The position numbers were made by a program, and so were the translations under genes. DNA of 64,000 nucleotides, from contig CAVTGA010000001.1 in NCBI GenBank assembly GCA_963734185.1, forward strand, positions 2,294,001-2,358,000, written 5' to 3'. The DNA is from PALSA-894 sp963734185 (GTDB taxonomy: Bacteria > Pseudomonadota > Alphaproteobacteria > Rhizobiales > Xanthobacteraceae). How positions within the stretch are numbered: the stretch's first letter is position 1; every line of letters starts with the position of its first letter. Below are positions 17,376 through 26,446 of this stretch, piece after piece. The notes beneath the pieces were generated by a model. That model saw nothing but the letters and a program-made list of their open reading frames with translations, had not been told where the DNA came from and searched no databases.

Positions 17376-18715
17376 AGGTCAGCATCGTCACGCCGTCCTA
17401 TAATCAGGCGCAGTTCATCGAGCGCACGATCCAGAGCGTCCTGTCGCAGGATTTTCCCTCGCTGGAGTTCGTCGTGTTCGACGGCGGCAGCACGGACGGC
17501 ACGTCCGAAGTCCTCAAGCGATACGAGGATCGCATCAGATGGGTGTCGCAGCCCGACCACGGGCAGGCCGACGCGGTCAATCGGGGGATCATGGCCACCA
17601 CCGGCGAGATCATCGGCTGGTTGAATTCCGACGACGTCTACTATCCGGGCGCCGTTCGGCGCGTTGTGGGTTTCTTCGCGGCGCATCCCGACGTCGACGT
17701 GGTCTACGGGATGGCGGACTATATCGACGTGGACGATCGGCCGTTCGATGCTTATCCGACCGAGCCGTGGGATTTCGAGTGGCTGCAGCGCAACTGCTAT
17801 ATTTGCCAGCCCGCGCTGTTTTTTCGCCGCTCGGTCGTCGACCGGTTCGGCCTGCTCGATCCCAGTCTCATGTACTGCATGGATTATGAGTATTGGTTGC
17901 GCATCGCGGCCGGCGGCGCGCAGTTCGCCTACGTTCAGCAAAGGCTCGCCGGCTCGCGGATGTACACCGCGAACAAGACACTGCGCGCCAAGCTCGAGGT
18001 CCGCAGCGAGATCAACGACATGCTGCGCCAGCGGCTGGGCCGCGTGCCGGACCGCTGGCTCTATCTCTATGCGCATCACGTCGCCGAATTGCGCGTCGAT
18101 CAGAACGTGCATTCGAAATGGTTCGGATGGCACCTGGCCACCCAGATGCTGATGGCGGCCCTGCGCTGGAATCGCAGCATTTCGCCTGAGATGAAGAACG
18201 GGCTGGTGGGCTGGCTTAGCGGCCGGCTGCCGCTCAATTCGCTGTTCACGATCGGACTCGGACGCCTGGCGCCACCGGCGTTCTCTCCGATCATTCTCGA
18301 ATGGGGGCACATCCGCGGCATCTACAGCGATGGCTGGGCCAGCCCGTCGGTCGTGTTTCAATATGGACCGGGACGCTCCGATCGTTTCGTCGACCTGGAA
18401 TTGACCGTGCCCGAATGGCTGCCGGCGCAGAGCTTCGATCTGGTGATCAAGGACAGCGAGGGACGGCGGCTGGCAGGGTATCGGCTGGTACGCGGTGAGT
18501 TTCCGAAAATCCACGTGCCGCTCGGCGGCCGGGCCGGCGGGTTGGAAATCTCCATCCAACCCTGCTTCCGTCCGATCGAATTGCGCGAGTTTCCGGGAAC
18601 CACCGATGCGCGCCAACTGACCATCATGGTGCAGAAGATCGAAGCCGGTGAGATCAGCAAGCTGGCCACCGTCTTTCCCGCGCTCGGAGCCGCGCGTTTG
18701 GCAGCCCCGCGATGA
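17372..18715 (+). CDS. GT2 glycosyltransferase with C-terminal accessory module
   Basis: This 447-aa protein has a GT-A catalytic domain (VSIVTPSYNQAQFIE, FDGGSTDGT, WLNSDDVYYPGAV) over residues 1-220 and a module from about residue 315 (IYSDGWASPSVVFQYG). The module contains IQPCFRPIELREF and ends with DARQLTIMVQKIEAG. Its match to the end of the preceding GT4 enzyme is obvious by eye, although the catalytic folds differ. The N-terminal domain is a paralogue of 14404-15603. The start overlaps the previous stop by 4 bp. Confidence 0.9.
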   Translation: MKVSIVTPSYNQAQFIERTIQSVLSQDFPSLEFVVFDGGSTDGTSEVLKRYEDRIRWVSQPDHGQADAVNRGIMATTGEIIGWLNSDDVYYPGAVRRVVGFFAAHPDVDVVYGMADYIDVDDRPFDAYPTEPWDFEWLQRNCYICQPALFFRRSVVDRFGLLDPSLMYCMDYEYWLRIAAGGAQFAYVQQRLAGSRMYTANKTLRAKLEVRSEINDMLRQRLGRVPDRWLYLYAHHVAELRVDQNVHSKWFGWHLATQMLMAALRWNRSISPEMKNGLVGWLSGRLPLNSLFTIGLGRLAPPAFSPIILEWGHIRGIYSDGWASPSVVFQYGPGRSDRFVDLELTVPEWLPAQSFDLVIKDSEGRRLAGYRLVRGEFPKIHVPLGGRAGGLEISIQPCFRPIELREFPGTTDARQLTIMVQKIEAGEISKLATVFPALGAARLAAPR

Positions 18716-18779
18716 TTGCGCCAAACACGATGACGCCGCCGCCGAGCCCGGCCGCACTTTCGATGGGACAAATTGTCCG

Positions 18780-19796
18780 ATGACCCAACAGTCCGCGATG
18801 ATTTTCGGAGTTGCCGGGCAGGACGGCATCCTGCTGACCGAACTCCTGTTGCAGAAAGGCTATGACGTCATCGGCTTCGGACGGCGGGCCTCGATCGAGC
18901 GCAATCCCCGCATGCAAAGCCTGCAGGGCCGGGTGGAATTCGCGTTTGGCGACATCAGAGACCCCGTTGCGGCAAGCAAGGCGATCGAGGCGCACCAGCC
19001 GGGGGAAATCTACAATCTCGCAGCGCAATCGCGTCCCGCTTCCTCATGGAAGCTCGCGGTCGAAACCGGCGAGGTGAATGCGTTGGGCGCGCACCGCCTG
19101 TTCGAGGTGGTGCGCCGGTTGCGGCCATCCTGCCGCATCTACCAGGCCTCGACCTCCGAAATGTTCGGCAGCGTTCTGCAGTCGCCGCAGAACGAGTCGA
19201 CCCCTCTCCTGCCGCTCAATCCCTACGCGGCGGCGAAAGTCTATGCGCACCAGATGGCGCGCATCTATCGCGACAGCTACGGCCTCTTCATCACCTGCGG
19301 CATCCTGTTCAATCATGAAAGCCGCTATCGCGACATGCGCTATCTCACGCAAAAGGTCACCTACGGCGCGGCATGCGCCAAACTCAAGCTGACGACGTCA
19401 CCGGAGATCAATGAAGAAGGAGAACCGATCGTCAAGGACGGGAAGCTCGCTCTCGGCAATCTCGGCGCCGCGCGCGACTGGGGTTATGCCGGCGACTATG
19501 TGCGGGCGATGTGGCAGATGATGCAATTGCCGACGCCGGACGACTTCGTCATCGGAACGGGCGTGCTCCGCACGGTCGGCGAGCTGTGCGAAGTCTCCTA
19601 TGGAATTGTCGGGGCGGATTGGCGCGCGCACGTCGTTTCCGATCCGCGCTTCCTGCGTCCGCTCGAGACCGGGCCGACGGTCGCGGACGCCTCGAAGGCG
19701 CGCGACAAGCTCGGATGGGCGCCCTCGACGGCGTTCGAAGCAATCCTCAACGACATGATCTCCGCGCACCTGGAACGGCTGGGCAGCGGAACCTGA
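18780..19796 (+). CDS. GDP-mannose 4,6-dehydratase-like SDR
   Basis: The 338-aa protein opens with MIFGVAGQDGILLTELL, the GMD-type nucleotide motif. It continues with EIYNLAAQS, the catalytic STSEMFG and YAAAK, and NHESRYRD in place of the NHESP-RG of true GMD. A unique insertion around residues 208-222 (SPEINEEGEPIVKDG) is unusual for the family. It precedes a canonical gmd, so it is probably a second NDP-sugar dehydratase or epimerase with a different substrate. ATG 18780 was chosen; the frame remains open upstream into the GT gene. Confidence 0.83.
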   Translation: MTQQSAMIFGVAGQDGILLTELLLQKGYDVIGFGRRASIERNPRMQSLQGRVEFAFGDIRDPVAASKAIEAHQPGEIYNLAAQSRPASSWKLAVETGEVNALGAHRLFEVVRRLRPSCRIYQASTSEMFGSVLQSPQNESTPLLPLNPYAAAKVYAHQMARIYRDSYGLFITCGILFNHESRYRDMRYLTQKVTYGAACAKLKLTTSPEINEEGEPIVKDGKLALGNLGAARDWGYAGDYVRAMWQMMQLPTPDDFVIGTGVLRTVGELCEVSYGIVGADWRAHVVSDPRFLRPLETGPTVADASKARDKLGWAPSTAFEAILNDMISAHLERLGSGT

Positions 19797-19954
19797 ACAG
19801 GCCGGGCCGTCATGCAGAATCGGGCGCGATCGGAAGGGAAGACGGAATTTGCAATTTGCCCTTTCATCTGTAAAAGCAATGCGCATCGAAGGCCCCGCGG
19901 CGCGCCCCCGGCGTCGTCGATTTGCGGGTTTCACACCTTGCGTTGGACACGGTG

Positions 19955-21010
19955 ATGGCGAAGAACGTTGCTCTGATCACGGGTGTGACCGGCCAGGACG
20001 GCGCCTACCTGGCCGAGCTGTTGTTGTCGAAAGGCTACGTCGTCCACGGCGTGAAGCGGCGTTCATCGTCGCTCAACACCAGCCGCGTCGACCACCTCTA
20101 TACCGACCCGCACACGCCCGGGACGAACTTCTTCCTTCACTACGGGGACATGACGGATTCCACCAACCTCCTGCGCCTGGTCCAGGATACCCAGCCGACC
20201 GAGATCTACAATCTGGCGGCGCAAAGCCACGTCCAGGTGAGCTTCGAGACGCCCGAATACACCGCCAACGCCGACGGCCTCGGCACGCTGCGCATGCTGG
20301 AGGCGATCCGCATCCTCAATCTGCAGAAAACGGTGCGTTTCTATCAGGCTTCGACGTCGGAGCTTTACGGCAAGGTCCAGGAGGTTCCGCAGCGCGAGTC
20401 GACGCCGTTCTACCCGCGCAGCCCCTACGGAGTCGCCAAGCTCTATGCCTATTGGATCACCGTCAACTACCGCGAGGCCTACGGGCTGCATGCCTCGAAC
20501 GGCATATTGTTCAACCACGAGAGCCCGATCCGCGGCGAGACGTTCGTCACGCGCAAGGTGACCCGCGCGGCCGCCGCCATCCATCTCGGGTCGAACGAAA
20601 AGCTCTATATCGGCAACCTCGACGCCCGGCGCGACTGGGGGCACGCGCGCGACTACGTCGAGGGCATGTGGCGCATCGTGCAGCAGGACAAGGCGGACGA
20701 CTACGTACTGGCGACTGGCGAGATGCATTCGGTGCGCGAACTGATCCAGTGTGCATTCTCGGTCGTCAATCGCCGCATCGAGTGGCGCGGCAGCGGCGAC
20801 ACCGAGATGGGGCAGGATGCCGCGACCGGGCGCGTGCTGGTCGAGATCGATCCGCGCTACTATCGTCCGGCCGAAGTCGATCTCCTGATCGGCGATCCGT
20901 CCAAGGCGCGCGCGAAGCTCGGTTGGTCGCACACGGTATCATTCGAACAATTGATCACAGAAATGGTCGAGAGCGACTTGTCGCTGCTGCACGGAAAGAA
21001 GAACACCTGA
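19955..21010 (+). CDS. gmd: GDP-mannose 4,6-dehydratase
   Basis: This 351-aa protein converts GDP-D-mannose to GDP-4-keto-6-deoxymannose, the first step to GDP-L-fucose or GDP-rhamnose. The full family signature is present: ALITGVTGQDGAYLAELLL, VHGVKRRSSS, QASTSELYGKVQE, YGVAKLYAYWITVNYRE and NHESPIRGETFVTRK. ATG 19955 follows an in-frame GTG by one codon and gives the usual length. It overlaps fcl by one base (TGATG), so the two enzymes are co-produced. Confidence 0.96.
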   Translation: MAKNVALITGVTGQDGAYLAELLLSKGYVVHGVKRRSSSLNTSRVDHLYTDPHTPGTNFFLHYGDMTDSTNLLRLVQDTQPTEIYNLAAQSHVQVSFETPEYTANADGLGTLRMLEAIRILNLQKTVRFYQASTSELYGKVQEVPQRESTPFYPRSPYGVAKLYAYWITVNYREAYGLHASNGILFNHESPIRGETFVTRKVTRAAAAIHLGSNEKLYIGNLDARRDWGHARDYVEGMWRIVQQDKADDYVLATGEMHSVRELIQCAFSVVNRRIEWRGSGDTEMGQDAATGRVLVEIDPRYYRPAEVDLLIGDPSKARAKLGWSHTVSFEQLITEMVESDLSLLHGKKNT

Positions 21011-21969
21011 TGGCGGCCTCCGATCGCCCGCAATACGAGCTGAGCGGCAAGCGCGTCTGGGTCGCCGGTCATCGCGGAATGGTCGGCAGCGCGCTGGTGC
21101 GGCGGCTCGCAAGCGAAGACTGCGAAATCCTGACTGCCGGCCGCAAGGACGTCGATCTGCGCCGGCAGGGGGAAGTCGAGAGCTGGGTCGAGCGGGAGAA
21201 ACCGGATTGCGTGATCGTCGCCGCGGCGACGGTCGGCGGGATCTTGGCAAACGACAGCCGGCCCGGCGAGTTCCTTTATGACAATCTGGCCATCGAAGCC
21301 AATATCGTCGAGGCCGCGCGCCGCGCGCAGGTTGAAAAACTGCTGTTCCTCGGCTCGTCCTGCATCTATCCGCGGCTCGCGCCGCAGCCAATGCGCGAGG
21401 ATTCGCTGCTGTCGGGTCCGCTCGAGCCGACCAATCAATGGTACGCGATCGCAAAGATCGCCGGGCTGATGCTCTGTCGCGCCTACCGCCGCCAATACGA
21501 TTGCGATTTCATCTCGGCGATGCCCACGAACCTCTACGGGCCCGGCGACAATTTCGACCTCACGTCGAGCCACGTGGTTCCGGCCCTGATGGCCAAGGCC
21601 GCCGCGGCGAAGCAGGTGAATGCCGGCGAACTCGTGGTCTGGGGCACGGGCAGCCCGCGGCGCGAATTCATGTACGTCGACGATCTCGCGGACGCCCTGG
21701 TATTCCTGCTCAGGAATTATTCCGATGAGGAGCACGTCAATATCGGGGTCGGCCATGACGTGACCATCCGTGAGCTCGCCGAAACGGTTGCCCGGATCGT
21801 CGGCTTGCAGGGCAGGCTCAGATTCGACACGTCCAAGCCGGATGGTACGCCGCGCAAGCTGATGGATTCGAGCCGCCTCCTGGGCATGGGGTGGAAGCCC
21901 AAGACATCGCTGGAGGACGGCCTCGAGAAGACCTTCGCCTGGTTCAGCGCCAATGTCGCGAAGCGCTGA
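21010..21969 (+). CDS. fcl: GDP-L-fucose synthase
   Basis: The 319-aa protein is the bifunctional epimerase/reductase making GDP-L-fucose. Motifs are VWVAGHRGMVGSAL, AAATVGGILAND, GSSCIYP, NQWYAIAKIAG (catalytic Tyr/Lys) and PTNLYGPGDNFD. It acts directly after gmd. With the neighbouring glycosyltransferases it implies a fucose or fucose-derived residue in the exported polysaccharide. Confidence 0.96.
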   Translation: MAASDRPQYELSGKRVWVAGHRGMVGSALVRRLASEDCEILTAGRKDVDLRRQGEVESWVEREKPDCVIVAAATVGGILANDSRPGEFLYDNLAIEANIVEAARRAQVEKLLFLGSSCIYPRLAPQPMREDSLLSGPLEPTNQWYAIAKIAGLMLCRAYRRQYDCDFISAMPTNLYGPGDNFDLTSSHVVPALMAKAAAAKQVNAGELVVWGTGSPRREFMYVDDLADALVFLLRNYSDEEHVNIGVGHDVTIRELAETVARIVGLQGRLRFDTSKPDGTPRKLMDSSRLLGMGWKPKTSLEDGLEKTFAWFSANVAKR

Positions 21970-22595
21970 ACGACCGCCGGGGACGCGCCGGCGCGGGTCA
22001 GGGCGGCGGCGCCGTGGCAACCGGGTCTTCGAATTAGGGAATTGCGCCAGCCGGTCGATCGATTCATCCCGCGATTCTCTCACCCCTCTAAAGACGGAAG
22101 ATTGCAACTGCTGGGGGAGGACCCTGCGAGGGCGCGGTCGCAGGGTGTGTGTTAACGGCCGCGTCGAACCGGCGCCAGCCGATTGGACAAACGCCACAGA
22201 ATGTCATATTTTCCGCGTAATTGACTCGTCTTATGGTAACGGGTGGTAGTATTTCGTATATCCGGCGCGATTAGAGTTTGCTAGTTGCGTTCGAACGGGA
22301 GGGCGATCATGACAAGAACCAGAGCGATCACACCCCACGGTCGCGACCGCCGCCGTCGCTGCAAGACAGCCGCCGTCGGGCATGGTCCAGGCCTCGGGGC
22401 GTGGACGGTGATCGCAACCTCGGATTTTTTCTTGCTGCCAGACGATCTGGGTTTGAACCGAACCAGCCTTCGCTACCACTAACCTACGTGTGCCCGGGCC
22501 GGGGGCAGGATCGATTGGGCGTCGATCGCAAGCATCCCCGTCGGCGGGTAATTTCCACAACCATCTAGTCCTCAAAACAGGAGTGGAGCTCAGCC
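21970..22595. promoter_or_regulatory. 626-bp intergenic region upstream of the beta-helix protein gene
   Basis: No gene is supported here. A perfect 9-bp hairpin (ACCCTGCGA / TCGCAGGGT) lies at 22121-22146 without a T run. An AT-richer patch at about 22200-22275 holds TTGACT and, 20 bases later, TAGTAT, which might be a weak promoter with poor spacing. The leader to the next gene is long, so regulation by the 5' region is possible. Confidence 0.35.
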
Positions 22596-23516
22596 ATGAG
22601 AAAAATCTCCGCGTGGAGTACGCTACTTGGATCGGCCATCGTTCTTGCCATGTATGCCGGCCCGGCCAACGCGCAGGCGACCCGGACGTGGGTCTCGGGC
22701 GTCGGCGACGACGTCAATCCGTGCAGCCGCACGGCGCCCTGCAAGACCTTCGCCGGCGCGATTTCCAAGACCGCCGCGAGCGGCGAGATCAACTGCCTCG
22801 ATCCCGGCGGCTTCGGCGGCGTGACCATCGGCAAGAACCTCACGATCGCCTGCGACTACACCGAGGGTGGTATCCTGGCATCGCTCACCAACGGCGTGAA
22901 CGTCAACGGCAACGGCATCGTCGTGGTCCTGCGTGGCCTCGACATCGAAGGCGCCGGCAACGGCCTGATCGGCGTCAACATCATCCAGGCAGCCAGGGTG
23001 CACATCGACAAATGCGTCATTCACGGCTTCCGCGGCGGCTCGGCGACCGGAATCTTGGTCAATAGCACCACGGCGGCTGGAATTCACGTGGACCTAATCG
23101 ACACCTGGATCGGTGACAACATCAAAGGCATCACTACTCAGGCCACCGCCGGCTTCGTAACTGTTTCCGGCGATCGAGTGACAATCGTCGGAAACAGCAA
23201 CGGGGTGGAAACGTTCAGCAACAACAACTTCGTCCACCTGACGCGTTCGTTGCTCGCAAATAACAGTGCCAGCGCGCTCATCGTTAGCGGTGGCAACGGC
23301 CACATTTCCTTGAACGACTCAAGTGTGTTGCTCAACGGTACGGGTATCAACGCGGCCAGCACGACCGGAAGAATCAGTATCTCGAACAACAACATCTATG
23401 GGAACGCTACAGGCTTCAATCTCGGCGCGGGTGCTCAGATCTTATCTACCGCGAACAACCGAACTGCCGACAATGGCGGCGCGACCTTCCCGAACGGGTC
23501 GATCGTGCTGAAGTAA
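22596..23516 (+). CDS. Secreted right-handed beta-helix protein
   Basis: The 306-aa protein has a signal peptide (cleavage expected after AGPANA, residue about 26) and a repetitive body rich in Asn, Gly, Ile and Val. Recurrent N-G-x-G-I/V and NNN-x-x-GN-x-x-G units from about residue 85 onward predict a parallel beta-helix, as in pectate-lyase-like proteins. The N-terminal WVSGVGDDVNPCSRTAPCKT segment with paired Cys suggests a disulfide-stabilised cap. No lyase catalytic residues were identified. It may bind or modify extracellular polysaccharide. A ribosome site (AGGAG) is upstream and a strong terminator follows. Confidence 0.82.
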   Translation: MRKISAWSTLLGSAIVLAMYAGPANAQATRTWVSGVGDDVNPCSRTAPCKTFAGAISKTAASGEINCLDPGGFGGVTIGKNLTIACDYTEGGILASLTNGVNVNGNGIVVVLRGLDIEGAGNGLIGVNIIQAARVHIDKCVIHGFRGGSATGILVNSTTAAGIHVDLIDTWIGDNIKGITTQATAGFVTVSGDRVTIVGNSNGVETFSNNNFVHLTRSLLANNSASALIVSGGNGHISLNDSSVLLNGTGINAASTTGRISISNNNIYGNATGFNLGAGAQILSTANNRTADNGGATFPNGSIVLK

Positions 23517-23570
23517 GCGTCGCATACACTTCCGCCGTGCCCGACGACAGGGCGAACGGCGACACGCTCC

Positions 23571-23609
23571 GCCTGCAGGACGTCAGCGTCCTGCAGGCTT
23601 TTCTTTTTT
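23571..23609 (+). terminator. Strong rho-independent terminator
   Basis: A perfect 12-bp stem (GCCTGCAGGACG / CGTCCTGCAGGC) with a 4-base loop TCAG is followed at once by TTTTCTTTTTT. It lies 55 bp after the beta-helix gene. The T run abuts the stop codon of the convergent gene at 23608. Confidence 0.93.
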
Positions 23610-24087
23610 ACAGCACGGTCTCTGGAACGAACAACCGGAGTACGGAATAGCCGAGGAGAAACAGCCAATTGAGGGCGAACGCCGCATAGATGAGGTGAAT
23701 CATCAAACGCACGGTGATCTGCCGCAACCGCGAAGCTGATGCACGGCGCGGAAAGCCCATCAGGTCAAACAGGTCGCGCACGCCTGGGTGCCCGTCGATC
23801 ACAAGCAACTCCGAGCAGCGGGCGGCAGAGGCGATGTGACGCACAAAGGCGGCATTGAGTTTGAACGCCATCCCCCAGAATGCGAGCGTCAGGCAAAGCC
23901 CGAGTTCTGCGGCTAGAATGCGGACCGCCGGTGTCACCGCATAGATCGAAGCGTATCCGAGCCCAAGCGCTATCGCGACGTAGATCGCCAGTGCTTGAAG
24001 GCGCTGCCGTTCGACATGACGCGCATGGGCGAGATTGGATTTCAGCGCCTGGACAATGAGGGCGTCAATGGGATGGAGGCTGGACAC
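23608..24087 (-). CDS. Small polytopic membrane protein of unknown function
   Basis: This 159-aa frame starts at GTG 24087 and holds two to three hydrophobic segments (about 32-50, 56-75 and 130-150) flanked by basic stretches. The family is not recognised. It faces the beta-helix gene across the terminator and its last codons touch the T tract. Confidence 0.6.
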   Translation of the reverse strand: MSSLHPIDALIVQALKSNLAHARHVERQRLQALAIYVAIALGLGYASIYAVTPAVRILAAELGLCLTLAFWGMAFKLNAAFVRHIASAARCSELLVIDGHPGVRDLFDLMGFPRRASASRLRQITVRLMIHLIYAAFALNWLFLLGYSVLRLFVPETVL

Positions 24088-24269
24088 GGGAATACCTGGA
24101 CGAAGATGTTGGTCTTCCGTTTAGCGCACAAGGCGCCCCGGACCAAATTCAAGCGGGACCACTTTCGTTCTCTGGCGGACTTCGGCAAGGCCGAAAGCGA
24201 AGCTATGCGCAGGTCGTCGATAATTGCTCCGGTGACGACAAAAATGACGATGCCACCAACCAGGCAGCC

Positions 24270-24713
24270 TCAGCGTTTCGGCGGATCGATGATCTGTCCG
24301 TCGCCATCGACCCACTTCCCTTTCGGCACACCGGATGGCGCTTGCGGAGCCTGCGCAGGAGATGCTTGGGGGGCAGCGGCTGCTGGGACCTGCGGAAGAA
24401 CGGGAGGAACGAGAGCCACGCCTGTCGCCGAGGATTCAATCGTAACGACGGCCCGCGCGGACGAGCCCGTCTGCTCGAATATCGCATTCTCACCTCTGAC
24501 CTCGCGCAACACCCACCCTCGAAACTGCTCTCCGATCCTCAGTGAAAAAGTCTGGCCTAAGGTTCGGTCAAGGCAAATGGCGATGCCGCCCGCCGGGCCC
24601 CTCACGGTGCCGACAAGGCGCATCGGAAGGTGGTCCGCGCAAAGCAACTCGACCGTCGATAGGACATACAAGGCCCAGATTGCCGCAATTCGGCTCAGCG
24701 CATGATTGGTCAT
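24270..24713 (-). CDS. Exported hypothetical protein with Pro/Ala-rich tail
   Basis: The 147-aa protein, from ATG 24713, has an N-terminal hydrophobic signal (RIAAIWALYVLS) and a beta-rich core (LVGTVRGPAGGIAICLDR, FSLRIGEQFRGWVLREV). The core resembles the small periplasmic domain of type II secretion GspC/GspN-like proteins. A Pro/Ala/Gln linker follows and the end is short and charged. There are no secretion genes nearby, so the resemblance is only structural. The preceding frame to 24767 adds an unlikely N-terminus. Confidence 0.6.
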   Translation of the reverse strand: MTNHALSRIAAIWALYVLSTVELLCADHLPMRLVGTVRGPAGGIAICLDRTLGQTFSLRIGEQFRGWVLREVRGENAIFEQTGSSARAVVTIESSATGVALVPPVLPQVPAAAAPQASPAQAPQAPSGVPKGKWVDGDGQIIDPPKR

Positions 24714-24869
24714 CCGGACGCTCCTACCGGAAGTCTGTGGCGCGAAAAGGACCATTCCGATTCTCAAAAGAGGTCAGTGGGGTCGAAAGGAACTCTCATG
24801 GTGCACTGTCTAGTTGTAGCCTGAACGGGCAGCAACATAGAGCAAAAATCGGTAGTGGTCGACTCAACG

Positions 24870-25080
24870 CAAGCTCAGTCCGCTCTACGTCCAAGCAGCT
24901 TCCAACGGTGACGGCAAGGCCGACATCGTGCGGCAGAACGACAACGGCGGACCGGGCCTGTGGCTGATTGGACGGCTTGGTCGTGCTCGCCCGCGAACGG
25001 CATCGGCTTCATGGAAGGCATCGAGCACCTGCACGACCTGACTGATTGGCGTCATGGCGGCAACCGGCGGAACCTGAAAT
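24870..25080 (+). pseudogene. FG-GAP/VCBS-type repeat remnant
   Basis: A short stretch reads LYVQAASNGDGKADIVRQND followed by NGGPGLWLIG. The NGDGKADIV-x-QN pattern is the calcium-binding repeat of FG-GAP/VCBS proteins. It has no start and no continuation, so it is a decayed gene fragment at the left boundary of the AT-rich island. Confidence 0.55.
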
Positions 25081-25108
25081 AAGAGCCGGCACCGTCCGCG
25101 TGGCCTTC

Positions 25109-25365
25109 TTGCGCTTCCTCGTCACCGGCACCGCCGGCTTCATCGGATTTCCATCTTGCAAGACGCCTGCTTGGCGACGGCCACGCGATCGTCGGCATCG
25201 ACGGGCTATGCCCTGCTACGACCCCAGGAGCTGAACCGACGGCGGCAACAGCTCCGGTTGATCTTTCCGGCTTCAGCGCGCACGAGGTTATACTCCAAGA
25301 CGGCGCGTTTCTGCGCGAGTGCATTGCCGCTACAAATTGCCGATATCGTCGTTCACGATCATCCG
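25109..25365 (+). pseudogene. Decayed 5' fragment of UDP-glucuronate 4-epimerase gene
   Basis: DNA from TTG 25109 aligns by eye with the first 250 bases of the intact epimerase at 44041: GCGCTTC-x-TCGTCACCGGCAC, GGCTTCATCGG, ATCGTCGGCATCGACGG, and further to GCCGATATCGTCGTTCAC. Even the upstream bases GGCGGAACCTGAAATA match (about 25065 and 44020). Indels near 25150 break the frame, and similarity stops near 25365. This is an old duplicate, not a functional gene. Confidence 0.85.
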
Positions 25366-25641
25366 TTTTCGCTCTCCGTGGCGACCAGAAGGCGACCGAA
25401 GCGGTGATGGGCAAGGAACACCCCAAATAAGGGGTGGGAGACTTGGTCCTGACACTAGCCGGGATTGGCTTGACCTTGAGAGGATTATGAGCTTGACCAT
25501 CATAAAATTTCAATTCACTATCCGCTTTCAACAGATCTTCACGCGCAGCACATTCGACATTTCCACCTCAGGAATTCAGTTGAAACGGCTTGGCTTCTTC
25601 GACTGTAGGCATAACTAGTTCGACCGTCGCAGGGTAATTAC
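25366..25641. other. Non-coding stretch before the methyltransferase
   Basis: This stretch becomes markedly AT-rich from about 25480. No gene or clear promoter is supported; it probably carries the promoter of the next gene. Confidence 0.4.
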
Positions 25642-26364
25642 ATGTTCACCGTGCCCTCTGTTGATGACTGGTTTGAGCTAACGAAGCTCTATCCCGAGTT
25701 TCAACGCCCAAGCGATACTTCGCTGAAAGATTATGGCTACATGGAAGTATTTCGTTTTCTTGATGCGCGCCCGAGCGCTGGGAGAATTCTCGAATTCGGT
25801 CACGGCTTTAATCCCGCTCTATTTGTTCGTTATGGGTCCGATCGAGAGACGTGGGGCGTCGATGATTTTCAATCCTTGCACTACTTTTCGCAAGATCGCG
25901 ACGCCTGGGAGCGCACATTTGCCGAGCAGATGACGCAACGTTGTCCGCCGCAGTGCCGTTTCGTCCGCGGCTTGCTTTCCGATGGCGCACCGGACTCGCT
26001 GCCGGAAGGTTATTTTGACGTGGTATGTTCCGTCTCCGTCTTAGAGGAAATGCCGCTCGAAGCCGTGGCGCCGATTGTGCGCCGGGCGGCGTCCCTGCTA
26101 AAGCCCGGCGGGTTTTTGATCGGCACGCATGACTTCTGCGAAGCGATGCTCGATCGACTTCCTCTATATGTTGATCTCCAGCGCGGCGCGGGCCTGAAGA
26201 TCGACCTTCCAGCCATGCCGACGTTCGATCAAAAAACGCTAATCGAGAATCCGACGGTCGTAATGACCGCATACCAGATGGAAACGCCCGCTTCGCAGCG
26301 AAAGTATTGGGGCCATTGGACAACTGCCTTCACAATTGCACAAAAACCAATGCCAAGTCAGTAA
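25642..26364 (+). CDS. SAM-dependent methyltransferase-like protein
   Basis: The 240-aa protein has a class I methyltransferase core: RILEFGHG (motif I variant), EGYFDVVCSVSVLEEMP (motif for strand 4) and LLKPGGFLIG. The N-terminus P-S-V-x-x-WF-x-L and LKDYGYMEVFRF match the protein at 36101-36832, so the two are paralogues. The Gly-rich loop is reduced (GHG), so cofactor binding should be checked. The substrate is probably a glycan sugar or lipid-linked intermediate, by context only. Confidence 0.78.
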   Translation: MFTVPSVDDWFELTKLYPEFQRPSDTSLKDYGYMEVFRFLDARPSAGRILEFGHGFNPALFVRYGSDRETWGVDDFQSLHYFSQDRDAWERTFAEQMTQRCPPQCRFVRGLLSDGAPDSLPEGYFDVVCSVSVLEEMPLEAVAPIVRRAASLLKPGGFLIGTHDFCEAMLDRLPLYVDLQRGAGLKIDLPAMPTFDQKTLIENPTVVMTAYQMETPASQRKYWGHWTTAFTIAQKPMPSQ

Positions 26365-26446
26365 TCACTTTGAAGATCGCAAGTCCAACACTCTGGAGGG
26401 CAGGCATCCCGCGGAACTCTGATGTCCAGGCCTTAGGCCCGGCGGC

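Noticed and set aside
19849..21969. A 706-codon frame covering gmd and fcl
   Set aside because: Only the last 319 codons are a protein (fcl); the first part is gmd read out of frame.
22210..22255. Sigma-70 promoter upstream of the beta-helix gene
   Set aside because: TTGACT and TAGTAT are 20 bases apart, outside the usual spacing, so it is mentioned only as weak.
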